Assembly: GCA_015478855.1 (NCBI GenBank)
Contig: JADMKJ010000032.1
Location: 1 to 37,757 of the forward strand
Reading direction: 5' to 3'
Source: Proteiniphilum sp.
Lineage (GTDB): Bacteria > Bacteroidota > Bacteroidia > Bacteroidales > Dysgonomonadaceae
Length of the DNA: 37,757 nt
In this document: positions 16,353-24,869 of the stretch, one piece after another
Position numbering within the stretch: position 1 is the first letter of the stretch
Layout: every line of letters starts with the position of its first letter
Notes under the pieces: generated by a model
What the model saw: the letters and a program-made list of their open reading frames with translations, nothing else
Told to the model about the DNA's origin: nothing
Databases searched by the model: none
Position numbers and translations under genes: made by a program

Positions 16353-18850
16353 CTTGTTTCACTTTGCGGCGGACCCAGATAGCTCTCTTTCAGTCCCCCC
16401 AGATTAATCAATATCTTTTGTAATACAATTCCGGGATCAAGGACCCTGAAACGAAGTGTTTGCTTTCCCGGCTCTTTGATTGTGTGTGTGGTAATGGTTT
16501 CATTGATACTGTTTGCCTGCCACTGCTCCATCTGTCTGACGTCGTAATCACGGTTGAAGTTGACAATCGTCTCCTCGCCGCCATTGAATGAAACGGCGTA
16601 ACGCAAACCCCTGTTCTGATTAAAGTTGAGGGTCGGAGAGAGCAGTATGTGCAGTTCTACTTCACCTGCCGACAGGGTCTCAATGTCATATTCGAGATAA
16701 ATCTGTTCGCCGTCTGCGGGATGGATGTTCTGAGGAAAGGTAGTCACGCCGGATACTGTTTTCCCGAGGTAAGGAATCACTTCCCACTGCACCATCTCCG
16801 TACCTTGTGCCCGGGCAAAGTTCTCCGCTTCAATGGAGATATAACCATCTTTTTCCAAAAAAACGCTCTCTTTTTGTAGGTCAGGCTCCTGCAGCCGGGT
16901 CACCTCAGGCATCACACTCTTCTCCGGCTGCTGCCAGTAGGTGTACCCTATGCGCACCTGATCCATCATATGTGCCCATTTCCCATCAGCGATGATGTTG
17001 TTGTAATGGTTTGTCAGCAGCGAGTCGCGCTCGAAACATGCTTGTACCCTGTCAGCCCATCTGTTGGCTTCAGGGTTACCTTTTTTTGCATACCACCTGT
17101 TCTTTGCCACGGCGTAATACATCTCATAGAGATTGGAGCTTGCATTGACCGGGAAGAGTACCAGCTGATCAAACGCATCTTTATATTCGGCGGGCAGAAG
17201 ATAATAGAGGCGCATGGCGTCGATGACCAGATTGCGGTAATCATCCACCACCCGTTCAAACTCATTGTAGTTTTTCAGGCTGTAGATCGTATCATTGAGT
17301 AACTCGGGTGTGACGCGACGGTTATATTGGGTATAAAGATTGATCAGACGGGCCGATTCTTTTGCGTACTTTTCACCAAACTGCTGGGCACTCCATCTCT
17401 CGGTATGATGTAACAGGTTGGTTGCGTTGAACTGGTTCGGGTTCCATGCCATATCGAGAAAGAAACTAATGGGATACTCCATCGGTTTCAGATCTCCCAC
17501 ATTGACCACCCAAATCCTGTCCACACCGTGGCTGTAGGTGAGGTTCATCTGCTCCCACATCCGTTGTACCTGCGTCACATTGATCCATTTATAATTACGG
17601 GGTCCACCCACGTAGTCAAAATGATAGTACATTCCATAGCCGCCGGCACGTTCCGGCTCATCGGGGAGTGGCAGCTTCCTGACATTCCCCCAGTTGTCGT
17701 CACACAACAGCAGTGTCACATCGTCCGGCACCCGCATACCCTTGTCGTAATAGTCCTGCACCTCCTTGTAGAGAGCCCACACCTGAGGAGTCTCCTCTGC
17801 TTTTCTGCCGGTCACATCCGATATGATGTTCCGCTGACCATCAATGATCTCTTCCAGCAGTGAGATGTTGCTCTCCTCACTCATCGGCTCATCACCGTCG
17901 CCACGCATACCCACGGTGACCAGTGTCTCATGCTCTTTCATCCGCTCCATGCTCTCTTTCCAGAAATCATGCAATGCAGGTGCATTGGTCTGGTAGTTCC
18001 AGTCACCACGGCCATAACGGCGCCATTCGTCGTGTGCCCGTCCCATCGGTTCGTGGTGGGAGGTGCCGACAACGATACCCATCTCGTCGGCAAGCTGCCC
18101 GTTGGTGGGGTCGTCATCATAAAAGGCATTGCCCCACATGGCCGGCCAGATGAAGTTACCCTTCAGGCGAAGAATCAGCTCGAACACTCTCTCGTAAAAC
18201 AGGAGGTTAAATCCCCCGAAGGTCTCGTGAGCCCATCCGCTCAGTGCCGGTGCTTCATCGTTGAGGAAGATGCCCCTATATTCCACAGCCGGTTCCCCAT
18301 CTGTAAAGAGACCCTCTCTGATGCTGATGGCCGCTCTCTTTTCGACAGGCACATCGGCCCACCAGTACCATGGTGATACGCCTATCTGCCGGGAGAGTTC
18401 ATAAATTCCATAAATGGTTCCCCGTCTGTCGCTGCCGGCAATCACCACTGCCTCCTTCACTCCCGGCAATGGGTTTTTCACCGTGGTGATAAGAAATTTC
18501 TCTCTCTTACCCTTTAATTGTTCGCCATCTATTTTTCCATCATCAATCAACTGTTTGATCCAGCGGCTCTGCTGCATGGAACCAATGATGATTACCTCAG
18601 CCGTGCCGGGAGAATGGATCATTCCTGGCAGGATACCGGTCACTTTTTGTGCATCTGACTGCAGGTCCTTTACAGCGCGGAGCACTGCTCCATCTTCCTC
18701 TTCATCAATAAGAAGAGGGTGGGCTTCCCCCTGGTGAATCCAGTGAAAACCACCCTCCCCCTCGTATAGTACGAAGCGTTCGGAAGCCTCTGAATAGGAT
18801 GAAATGCAAATAGCTAAAACACAGAGTGTGATGTATATCTTCGCTCTCAT
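16349..18850 (-). CDS. Xylan alpha-1,2-glucuronidase, GH115
   Basis: GH115 enzymes release (4-O-methyl)glucuronic acid from internal as well as terminal xylose units. I place the start at 18850, because the next 20 residues form a proper signal peptide (MRAKIYITLCVLAICISSYS). The longer open frame to 18910 would put a charged 20-residue extension in front of it. The resulting 833-residue protein shows the family signature region YRGIFLNDEAPALSGWAHE, the loop LKGNFIWPAMWGNAFYDDDP, GTSHHEPMGRAHDEW, and TVGMRGDGDEPM. A C-terminal beta-sandwich domain, from about residue 670, starts with ISIEAENFAR. It is the first gene after the susD terminator, and is coupled by overlap to the esterase gene. 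Confidence 0.94.
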   Translation of the reverse strand: MRAKIYITLCVLAICISSYSEASERFVLYEGEGGFHWIHQGEAHPLLIDEEEDGAVLRAVKDLQSDAQKVTGILPGMIHSPGTAEVIIIGSMQQSRWIKQLIDDGKIDGEQLKGKREKFLITTVKNPLPGVKEAVVIAGSDRRGTIYGIYELSRQIGVSPWYWWADVPVEKRAAISIREGLFTDGEPAVEYRGIFLNDEAPALSGWAHETFGGFNLLFYERVFELILRLKGNFIWPAMWGNAFYDDDPTNGQLADEMGIVVGTSHHEPMGRAHDEWRRYGRGDWNYQTNAPALHDFWKESMERMKEHETLVTVGMRGDGDEPMSEESNISLLEEIIDGQRNIISDVTGRKAEETPQVWALYKEVQDYYDKGMRVPDDVTLLLCDDNWGNVRKLPLPDEPERAGGYGMYYHFDYVGGPRNYKWINVTQVQRMWEQMNLTYSHGVDRIWVVNVGDLKPMEYPISFFLDMAWNPNQFNATNLLHHTERWSAQQFGEKYAKESARLINLYTQYNRRVTPELLNDTIYSLKNYNEFERVVDDYRNLVIDAMRLYYLLPAEYKDAFDQLVLFPVNASSNLYEMYYAVAKNRWYAKKGNPEANRWADRVQACFERDSLLTNHYNNIIADGKWAHMMDQVRIGYTYWQQPEKSVMPEVTRLQEPDLQKESVFLEKDGYISIEAENFARAQGTEMVQWEVIPYLGKTVSGVTTFPQNIHPADGEQIYLEYDIETLSAGEVELHILLSPTLNFNQNRGLRYAVSFNGGEETIVNFNRDYDVRQMEQWQANSINETITTHTIKEPGKQTLRFRVLDPGIVLQKILINLGGLKESYLGPPQSETR

Positions 18851-18947
18851 AGAGTTTTTTCTCTTTATCGATTTTAAACCCGGCAATTGCTGTTCATTTG
18901 ATTGATGCAATTACCGTTCTATTCATCTTAAAATATTTTTCGGGTTT

Positions 18948-18971
18948 TGAGGTGGATTACTTAACACCTCA
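18948..18971. promoter_or_regulatory. Inverted repeat upstream of the GH115 gene
   Basis: TGAGGTG (18948-18954) and CACCTCA (18965-18971) flank a 10-nt spacer. Beyond the arms, TTTT (18944-18947) and the TCAAAA after them extend the symmetry, with a 3-nt offset. It is about 100 nt before the chosen GH115 start and downstream of the susD terminator. It may be an operator or a leader hairpin for the second transcription unit. I found no convincing TAnnTTTG promoter element in the gap 18851-19032. Confidence 0.35.
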
Positions 18972-19032
18972 TCAAAAGGGTTAAGCACAGCCTGATACAG
19001 ATTAATTTTTAAATATACTCATAATAATTAAA

Positions 19033-19073
19033 AGGTAATACAAAATGAGCATTTTACTCACTTTGTATTACCT
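19033..19073 (-). terminator. Hairpin terminator downstream of susD
   Basis: AGGTAATACAAA (19033-19044) pairs perfectly with 19062-19073. An inner TGAG/CTCA stem (19046-19049 with 19057-19060) and a 7-nt loop extend it. On the minus strand it starts 17 nt after the susD stop and is followed by TTTAATTATTAT, a weak U tract. It probably reduces read-through from susCD into the GH115 block. Confidence 0.7.
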
Positions 19074-19090
19074 GTTTAAATTACAGATAG

Positions 19091-21025
19091 TTAATAACCC
19101 GGGTTCTGATAGGCTTTCTTTTCCTCCTCGGTCATCGTCATACCATCAATCTGTCCCTGCGGGATAGGACGCAGATAATGAAATGGTTCAATGGTCCGGG
19201 TGTATACCACGGGTGTATGATCACCGGCAGCTGAGCCGGAAATGGTATAGGAGCCTGCCAGCTCAGCCCATTTCTGTGTACGCACCAGGTCATTCCAGCG
19301 ATGGCCTTCACCGAACAATTCACGGCTGCGTTCCGCAAGTATGTAGTTGATATCAATCACAGCAGGGGTGGCAGCCACCATGGCGGCACTGTTGTCTTCC
19401 ACCTTCTCGTAGTTGCCATTGTTTTTCCAGCGCCATTTACCGGCACGTGCACGCAGTACGTTCACCAGCTCGCGGGCTGTCATCGATCCGGAAGCACCTT
19501 TTACGGCAGCCTCGGCGGCGATAAGGTAGAATTCGGAGAACTTGGCAATGTTCCATGGTCGTGTGATGGCACCATTGGGTTGTCCCAGTCCGGTTCCGTT
19601 ATCGGTACGATAAGTCCCCAGCTTCCATAAACCCGGATAGTAGATGCGGCTGATGCCACTCGGCGCGATCACCCAGTCGGCCCTGCCGGGCAGGGTGCCG
19701 GCACCCACATTGCTTTGTCCTGCTCCTGCAGGATAAGTAACGGCAATAGCCGGTTCTTCATCGAGGAAGGTTAGTACGGGATCACCGTTATTGACCGGAA
19801 GTCCATTCGCATTATAAAGGACCTCATTTGCAATACCTGCTTTTCCCCAGTTACCGTAATAAACAGTAGCAAAGGTGCCGTCAAAGCGGCTGTCAATGTC
19901 TTTATCGGTAAATGTCTCAGTGTAAGCTTCAATAGTGGGAGCCATACGTGTCCAGGGACGTCCGCCCCACTGCACGGCGTCGCGTTGCACCGATGATACG
20001 TCGTATGTGCTTCCATCGGCAGAGCTGCGGATATTACCATAGTTGCTTGTGACATACCAGACAGCATAGTTTTCCGGAGCTGTACCGTTGGACCATGAAA
20101 GACTTGCAACATTGTAATACTCATCTTCAATGTGATCGGAATAAAGTACAATCTCCTTGTTGCGGTCGTTATTGCCCAGGTGTACATCATAAAAATGATC
20201 GAGCAGTCCGAACTCACCGGGGTTATTGATACCCTCCAGCGACAGATTATAGGCTTCCTGGAAATACCAGGCAGCGTCATGTCCGTCGGGGTCCACCCGC
20301 GGTGTCTCCGGATAGGTAGGGATACCGTTCGGGTTCTCCAGCCACCAGGCATAGGTCAGATAAGCTTTTGCCAGGAACAGACGGGCAGCTGTTTTTGTCA
20401 CTGTCCCGGTCAGGCGTCCCGTCTCGGGCAGATTGCTTATCGCTGTCTTGAGATCAGGAAAGACTGCTTTCGTATATACTTCAGGTACGGTATTGCGGAC
20501 CGAAACACGGGAGGGTGATGTGTTGAACATCAGCTCACCGGATCCTAAATCGAGAGGTACACCACCAAAAGTCTGTACCAGGAGGAAGTAGTCAAACGCA
20601 CGCCAGAAACGTGCTTCGGAGATCAACTCTTCCGACAGTCCCACTTCGCTGGCATTCTCGATGATGCCACTGGCGGTGTTGATGTTGGAATAGACAGTAC
20701 CCCAGAGTGCGTCTGAACGACTGCTCGAGGGGTTCAGTGAACCCACACCTGACATATCGGTATCCTTGAAGTTGTTATCGGCACTCTGTGCATAGGTGTA
20801 CTCGTCGGTTCCATTCTGAGACGCGGCATAGTAGTACTGTCCCAGGAAGTAACGGGTGTGTGCATAGAGAGAGGTCAATCCGTACTGTATACCCTGTTCG
20901 GTCTTGAAGAATCCGGGCTCATAGATGGAGCGGGGTTTTTCCTCCAGGATATCATTGGAACAACCGAATGCCATAAATGCCACTACGATCATTCCCAATA
21001 TATGCTTGTAATTTATTTTTTTCAT
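19091..21025 (-). CDS. susD: SusD/RagB-family surface glycan-binding lipoprotein
   Basis: With the start at 21025 the protein has 644 residues and a lipoprotein signal peptide with lipobox AFGC, so it is anchored at the cell surface. An ATG five codons upstream (21040) is possible, but MKKINYKHILGM is the more typical beginning. SusD features are present: the EKPRSIYEPGFFKTEQGI N-terminal region, TPR-like helices with EARFWRAFDYFLLVQTFGGVPL, and the family ending HYLRPIPQGQ then QNPGY. It caps the SusC transporter, whose gene ends 37 nt upstream, and binds xylan oligosaccharides at the surface. No separate SusE-like glycan-binding protein follows. Confidence 0.95.
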   Translation of the reverse strand: MKKINYKHILGMIVVAFMAFGCSNDILEEKPRSIYEPGFFKTEQGIQYGLTSLYAHTRYFLGQYYYAASQNGTDEYTYAQSADNNFKDTDMSGVGSLNPSSSRSDALWGTVYSNINTASGIIENASEVGLSEELISEARFWRAFDYFLLVQTFGGVPLDLGSGELMFNTSPSRVSVRNTVPEVYTKAVFPDLKTAISNLPETGRLTGTVTKTAARLFLAKAYLTYAWWLENPNGIPTYPETPRVDPDGHDAAWYFQEAYNLSLEGINNPGEFGLLDHFYDVHLGNNDRNKEIVLYSDHIEDEYYNVASLSWSNGTAPENYAVWYVTSNYGNIRSSADGSTYDVSSVQRDAVQWGGRPWTRMAPTIEAYTETFTDKDIDSRFDGTFATVYYGNWGKAGIANEVLYNANGLPVNNGDPVLTFLDEEPAIAVTYPAGAGQSNVGAGTLPGRADWVIAPSGISRIYYPGLWKLGTYRTDNGTGLGQPNGAITRPWNIAKFSEFYLIAAEAAVKGASGSMTARELVNVLRARAGKWRWKNNGNYEKVEDNSAAMVAATPAVIDINYILAERSRELFGEGHRWNDLVRTQKWAELAGSYTISGSAAGDHTPVVYTRTIEPFHYLRPIPQGQIDGMTMTEEEKKAYQNPGY

Positions 21026-21062
21026 ATCTAATGTTGTCATTATTAATAATATTGCATGATTT

Positions 21063-24000
21063 TTAGAATGTCAGGTTGATTCCAACCAAATAGTTACGTG
21101 TTTGCGGGCTGTTTGTCCCCACTGTCAGCATGTTGCTAGCGTTGTAGGGCAGACTTGTTGTTACCGCAGCGTTTTGATTGCCGAAGGAGTTGGTTACCGG
21201 ATCCAGTCCCGATTCTTTGTTGTAAGGGGAGAAGAGCACGAAAGCGTTTTGGATGCTAAAGTAGAGACGTGCATTGGTGATACCGGAATTACGGAACCAA
21301 TCGGTCTGCGGGTCAAAGTTGTAACCAAGTGTGATCTGGCCCACCTTGAAGTAGGAAGCATCGAAATAACCGAGTGTGCTGCCATATTTCGGGTTGTCAC
21401 CACTCTGAATACCACCCGGCATCGGGTACTTGGCATCGGTGTTATCGGGTGTCCAGTAGTCTACTTTCACGTTACCGCGGCGACCGGAGAGCATATTCAG
21501 GTAACCATTGGCGGCATGTAGTGAGCTCACCAGGATGCCACCATGCTGATAGGTTCCGATCACATTGAGGTCCCAATTTTTGTAGGCTACCCGTGTGTTG
21601 AAGCCACCCAACCAATCGGGGTCTGCGCTCATGATCTGTCGGTCATCTGCGCCAATCTGACGTACCGGTTCGCCGTTCGTGCCATATTCACCATCATATT
21701 TCACCTTGATCATTCCCACGTTTCCTCCCGGTTCCAGGATATCGAGATAGGGATCACCTTCCTGCCATAGACCGATCTTTTCAAAATCGAAAATGGAGTT
21801 GATGGGATAACCTTCAAACCAGGAGTTGATTACATCACGCTCTTTCCCTTTCGTATCGCCACTATCCTGTGCCGACACTAGTTCGACGATCTCATTGCGG
21901 TTGGAGTAGAAGTTGAGACCGGCATCCCAGCTCCAGCCATTCTTGTCATCGATAATGGTACCGGAAAGTGCCAGTTCAAACCCTTTGTTCCTCGACTTGC
22001 CGATGTTACCCCAGAAACTGCCTACACCCGATGTGGAGGGAAGGTTTACCTTCATCAGCAGATCATTGGTATTGACAATATAATAATCGGCTGAACCGCG
22101 CAGTCTGCTGTTCCACAGAGAGAAGTCGACCCCGACATTGTAGGTGCTGGAGAACTCCCATCCCAGTTCCGGGTTGGGCACTTCAGATACATACGCACCG
22201 GTGGTGGTGGTGCTGCCAAAGTTATAGGGCCGCAGGGAGAGCCTGCCGAGTGTGGCATAGGGGGTGACAGCCTGGTTGGAGGTCTGTCCCCATCCGAGAC
22301 GCAGCTTCAGGTTGTCCACGGTGGTGATATTCTCCATAAACGCCTCCCTTGCAATATTCCAGCCGGCAGAGATGGCGGGGTAGGTGTGCCATTTGTATCC
22401 CGGTGAAAGACGGGAGGAGCCATCTGAACGCAAGGCAACAGAGAGCATATAGCGGTTGTCATAGTCATACATCACACGACCCATCCATGATTTCAGTCCC
22501 CACTCTTCGTAATGCTGGTCGTTAGGGTCGACGGTCACATCATCCTTTGAAGCCTGTCCCAGGTTCCAGTACTGGAAATGGTCGGAGGGGATGTTGAGTG
22601 CACTCACGAGCGAACGATCGTAATGGGTGGATTCTTCTGAATAGAGTCCCGTGAAGTTGAAATGATGCTTGTCGAAGTATTTATCGTAAGTGACCACATT
22701 CTCCACCACCCACTGGTAAGTTTGTGATTTCTCGAGCGATCCGGTAGAGGCTGCAGAAGGGGTGTCGCTGAAAACGCCCATACCCTGGTACTGTCCTCTG
22801 TTAAAGCCCCTCAGGTTCAGCCCCAGATTAATGCGGTAGCTGAGTCCTTCAATACCCGGTATCTTCACCTCACCATAAAGTGAGTTATAGGAACCATAAC
22901 CTTTCCGGTTGTCGGCATATCTCTCACCCAGATCAAGCACTCTGTCACGGGTGAAGGTCCAGTAGTTGTCAGCGATAGAGTGTATGATCGGTTTCACCGT
23001 CCCATCTTCAGCGTAGGGGTCAATCAGCGGGGAGGTAGCCAGTACATTGTACATCCCCAGGTTTGATGCGTTGGTCACATTATAGTTGTTGTTGGAGGTA
23101 AGTCCGAAACGAAGGTATTTACCGACACTCTGGTCGATATTGGCCCGCAGGTTGATGCGGTTATAATCCTGTCCGGGCATCAGTGATTTATCTTCATAAT
23201 AACCGGCACCAAAGGTGTAGCTGCCCCCTGCCGTACCACCGGATACACCGATGTCATGGCTCATCACCATGCCTGATTCAAACATCAGATCCTGCCAGTC
23301 GGTGTTGACACCTTCCACTTCATCACTTCCCATGGTGGGGCGACTGTTGCCGTTACCCAGGTCCTCCCTGTAGATGCCGGCGATATGACGCAATTCATAG
23401 AGCTCTTCGCCACTCATCATCGGATAACGATTGAAGAGTGTCTTTGCTCCGTAATAAGCATTGTAGCTTACTCTGGGCTTCTGACCAGCCATGCCTTTGA
23501 AGGTGCTGATCATGATCACCCCGTTGGCACCTCTTGATCCGTAAATTGCAGTAGATGAGGCATCCTTCAGGATATCAATGCTCTTTATATCGTTGGGATT
23601 GATGTCGGAAAGTGTTCCGGCAAACGGGATCCCGTCAAGCACCACCAACGGATCGTTCTCTGCATTGAGTGAACGGGTACCGCGGATGCGAATCTGCATA
23701 TCTGCTCCCGGTTTGGAGCTGCTTTGTTGCATCTGTACACCGGGTAAGCGTCCCTGCAGGGCTGTGGTTACATTGCCCGTGGGGATGTCACGCAAAACAT
23801 CTCCCTGCATGGAGGATACCGAGCCGGTTACAGCTTCACGGCGCATGGTACCGTAACCGACCACTACCAACTCATCCAATAGCTCTGTGTCTTCTTCCAG
23901 GACAACAGCTATTGTTGTTCTTCCATTCAGTGAAATTGTCCGCGGACGCATCCCGACGTATGATACCTCAATCGTAGCATCGGATGGCACATTTAAAAGG

Positions 24001-24197
24001 GTGAAATTACCATCGATATCTGTAACAGTGCCGATGGTTGTTCCCTGTACCTGGACTGTGACACCAATCAGCGGTTCTCCCCCTGTATCGGCAACCGTCC
24101 CTCTCAGCGTCACGTTCTGAGCAAACAGACAGATGGAAACTGTACTCAACAATGTGAGCAAGAATCCTCTTAATAGATTTGAACTTTTTCTTTTCAT
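21063..24197 (-). CDS. susC: SusC/RagA-family TonB-dependent outer-membrane transporter
   Basis: The 1044 residues start with a signal peptide (to about 26, CLFAQ). A carboxypeptidase-regulatory-like domain follows (about 28-115; LRGTVADTGGEPLIGVTVQVQG). Then comes the SusC signature DELVVVGYGTMRRE, a plug domain (about 120-230, with DASSTAIYGSRGANGVIMI), and a 22-strand beta barrel ending in YLVGINLTF with a terminal aromatic. It imports large oligosaccharides, using energy passed from TonB. It is the first gene after a 672-nt leader containing paired palindromes, so it probably begins the susCD transcription unit. Specificity for xylan is inferred from neighbours. Confidence 0.97.
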   Translation of the reverse strand: MKRKSSNLLRGFLLTLLSTVSICLFAQNVTLRGTVADTGGEPLIGVTVQVQGTTIGTVTDIDGNFTLLNVPSDATIEVSYVGMRPRTISLNGRTTIAVVLEEDTELLDELVVVGYGTMRREAVTGSVSSMQGDVLRDIPTGNVTTALQGRLPGVQMQQSSSKPGADMQIRIRGTRSLNAENDPLVVLDGIPFAGTLSDINPNDIKSIDILKDASSTAIYGSRGANGVIMISTFKGMAGQKPRVSYNAYYGAKTLFNRYPMMSGEELYELRHIAGIYREDLGNGNSRPTMGSDEVEGVNTDWQDLMFESGMVMSHDIGVSGGTAGGSYTFGAGYYEDKSLMPGQDYNRINLRANIDQSVGKYLRFGLTSNNNYNVTNASNLGMYNVLATSPLIDPYAEDGTVKPIIHSIADNYWTFTRDRVLDLGERYADNRKGYGSYNSLYGEVKIPGIEGLSYRINLGLNLRGFNRGQYQGMGVFSDTPSAASTGSLEKSQTYQWVVENVVTYDKYFDKHHFNFTGLYSEESTHYDRSLVSALNIPSDHFQYWNLGQASKDDVTVDPNDQHYEEWGLKSWMGRVMYDYDNRYMLSVALRSDGSSRLSPGYKWHTYPAISAGWNIAREAFMENITTVDNLKLRLGWGQTSNQAVTPYATLGRLSLRPYNFGSTTTTGAYVSEVPNPELGWEFSSTYNVGVDFSLWNSRLRGSADYYIVNTNDLLMKVNLPSTSGVGSFWGNIGKSRNKGFELALSGTIIDDKNGWSWDAGLNFYSNRNEIVELVSAQDSGDTKGKERDVINSWFEGYPINSIFDFEKIGLWQEGDPYLDILEPGGNVGMIKVKYDGEYGTNGEPVRQIGADDRQIMSADPDWLGGFNTRVAYKNWDLNVIGTYQHGGILVSSLHAANGYLNMLSGRRGNVKVDYWTPDNTDAKYPMPGGIQSGDNPKYGSTLGYFDASYFKVGQITLGYNFDPQTDWFRNSGITNARLYFSIQNAFVLFSPYNKESGLDPVTNSFGNQNAAVTTSLPYNASNMLTVGTNSPQTRNYLVGINLTF

Positions 24198-24346
24198 TCT
24201 CTGATTTGTTTAGATTAATAATTAAATAAAGTCTTTCGCGTTGATCATTGTGTCATTCACCAGTTCAATGTTTGCGGAAATTTTGTTTTCTAATGTGGTA
24301 TCGGATGTTTTTATACAACATAACTGGTATTACTACTACTTCTTCT

Positions 24347-24413
24347 ACAATATAGTTTTCTACTTTTTATTTGATTAATTCAAGATGCGACAACTTTCAT
24401 ACTGCTATATTGT
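24347..24413. promoter_or_regulatory. 9-bp inverted repeat in the susC leader
   Basis: ACAATATAG (24347-24355) is the exact inverse complement of CTATATTGT (24405-24413), with 49 nt between. On the minus strand the susC-proximal arm reads CTATATTGT, close to but not matching the TAnnTTTG -7 consensus. It could mark a promoter or be a chance AT-rich match. Confidence 0.3.
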
Positions 24414-24433
24414 GGTCCCTTTTCGGAAGAGAT

Positions 24434-24457
24434 GTTATTGTGTACGTACACAATAAC
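24434..24457. promoter_or_regulatory. Palindromic operator 1 upstream of susC (24-bp perfect palindrome)
   Basis: The half-site GTTATTGTGTAC (24434-24445) is followed without spacer by its exact complement (24446-24457). The core TTGTGTACGTACACAA (24438-24453), centred on CG, is repeated exactly at 24598-24613. The centre lies about 250 nt upstream of the susC start. This symmetry and duplication are typical of dimeric repressor sites (LacI- or GntR-like). The regulator is not in the window. Confidence 0.7.
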
Positions 24458-24596
24458 CAAAGAGCCGCACTTTTTTTTCAGTTTAATTGTGTTTAATGAT
24501 CATATTTCTGTTATTCCCAGTTTTTGATGAATAATAAGGGTAATCCGATACAATGAACTCTACGTTAGAATGTTAAAAAATAGATAAAAACAGGCG

Positions 24597-24614
24597 GTTG
24601 TGTACGTACACAAC
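24597..24614. promoter_or_regulatory. Palindromic operator 2 upstream of susC (18-bp perfect palindrome)
   Basis: The half-site GTTGTGTAC (24597-24605) abuts its exact complement (24606-24614). It shares the 16-bp core with operator 1. Centre-to-centre spacing is 160 bp, close to 15 helical turns, so a tetrameric repressor could bridge the two sites by looping. Confidence 0.7.
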
Positions 24615-24747
24615 ACATTAAAAACAATAATTCCTGATTGATCTTACGTACTCCACTTCATAAATTAAGTGATCCTGATGTCTGATAACTGCAGTCTTTC
24701 AGCTTTTTACAGCTTATTTGCCTAAATTTTAATAAGAATCATCAATG

Positions 24748-24755
24748 CAAAGATA
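24748..24755 (-). promoter_or_regulatory. Possible -7 promoter element for susC
   Basis: On the minus strand this reads TATCTTTG, matching the Bacteroidota -7 consensus TAnnTTTG. No TTTG -33 element is seen about 20 nt upstream. If used, the leader would be about 540 nt and both palindromes would lie inside the transcribed region. Confidence 0.25.
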
Positions 24756-24869
24756 TGTTATCTGGAGTTGTTTTAATGAATATTGAGAGAAAATCTTCAT
24801 TGAAAGAATACATAACAGCTATCAAATAAATTTATAACTATGGTTGATCCTTGCTTCTGCATGGAATTT

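Larger units (their letters stand above)
24198..24869. other. 672-nt non-coding leader between the CE15 gene and susC
   Basis: This is the only gap over 300 nt in the window. It is AT-rich and has no convincing open frame on either strand. It holds two perfect palindromes (24434-24457 and 24597-24614), a 9-bp inverted repeat with a 49-nt spacer (24347-24413) and one match to the Bacteroidota -7 element (24748-24755). A weakly repeat-like stretch at about 24680-24715 (CTGATAACTG, TTTCAGCTTT) resembles the heptad repeats. No terminator-quality hairpin was seen after the CE15 stop, so read-through into susC is possible. Confidence 0.8.

Noticed and set aside
18851-18910. GH115 starting at 18910 with a 20-residue N-terminal extension
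   Set aside because: The extension is polar and precedes a complete signal peptide that begins at the internal Met, so the shorter start at 18850 is preferred.
24434-24457. Operator 1 read as a terminator for the CE15 transcript
   Set aside because: The palindrome has no loop and no adjacent U tract on the minus strand, and an identical core recurs 160 bp away, which fits an operator better.
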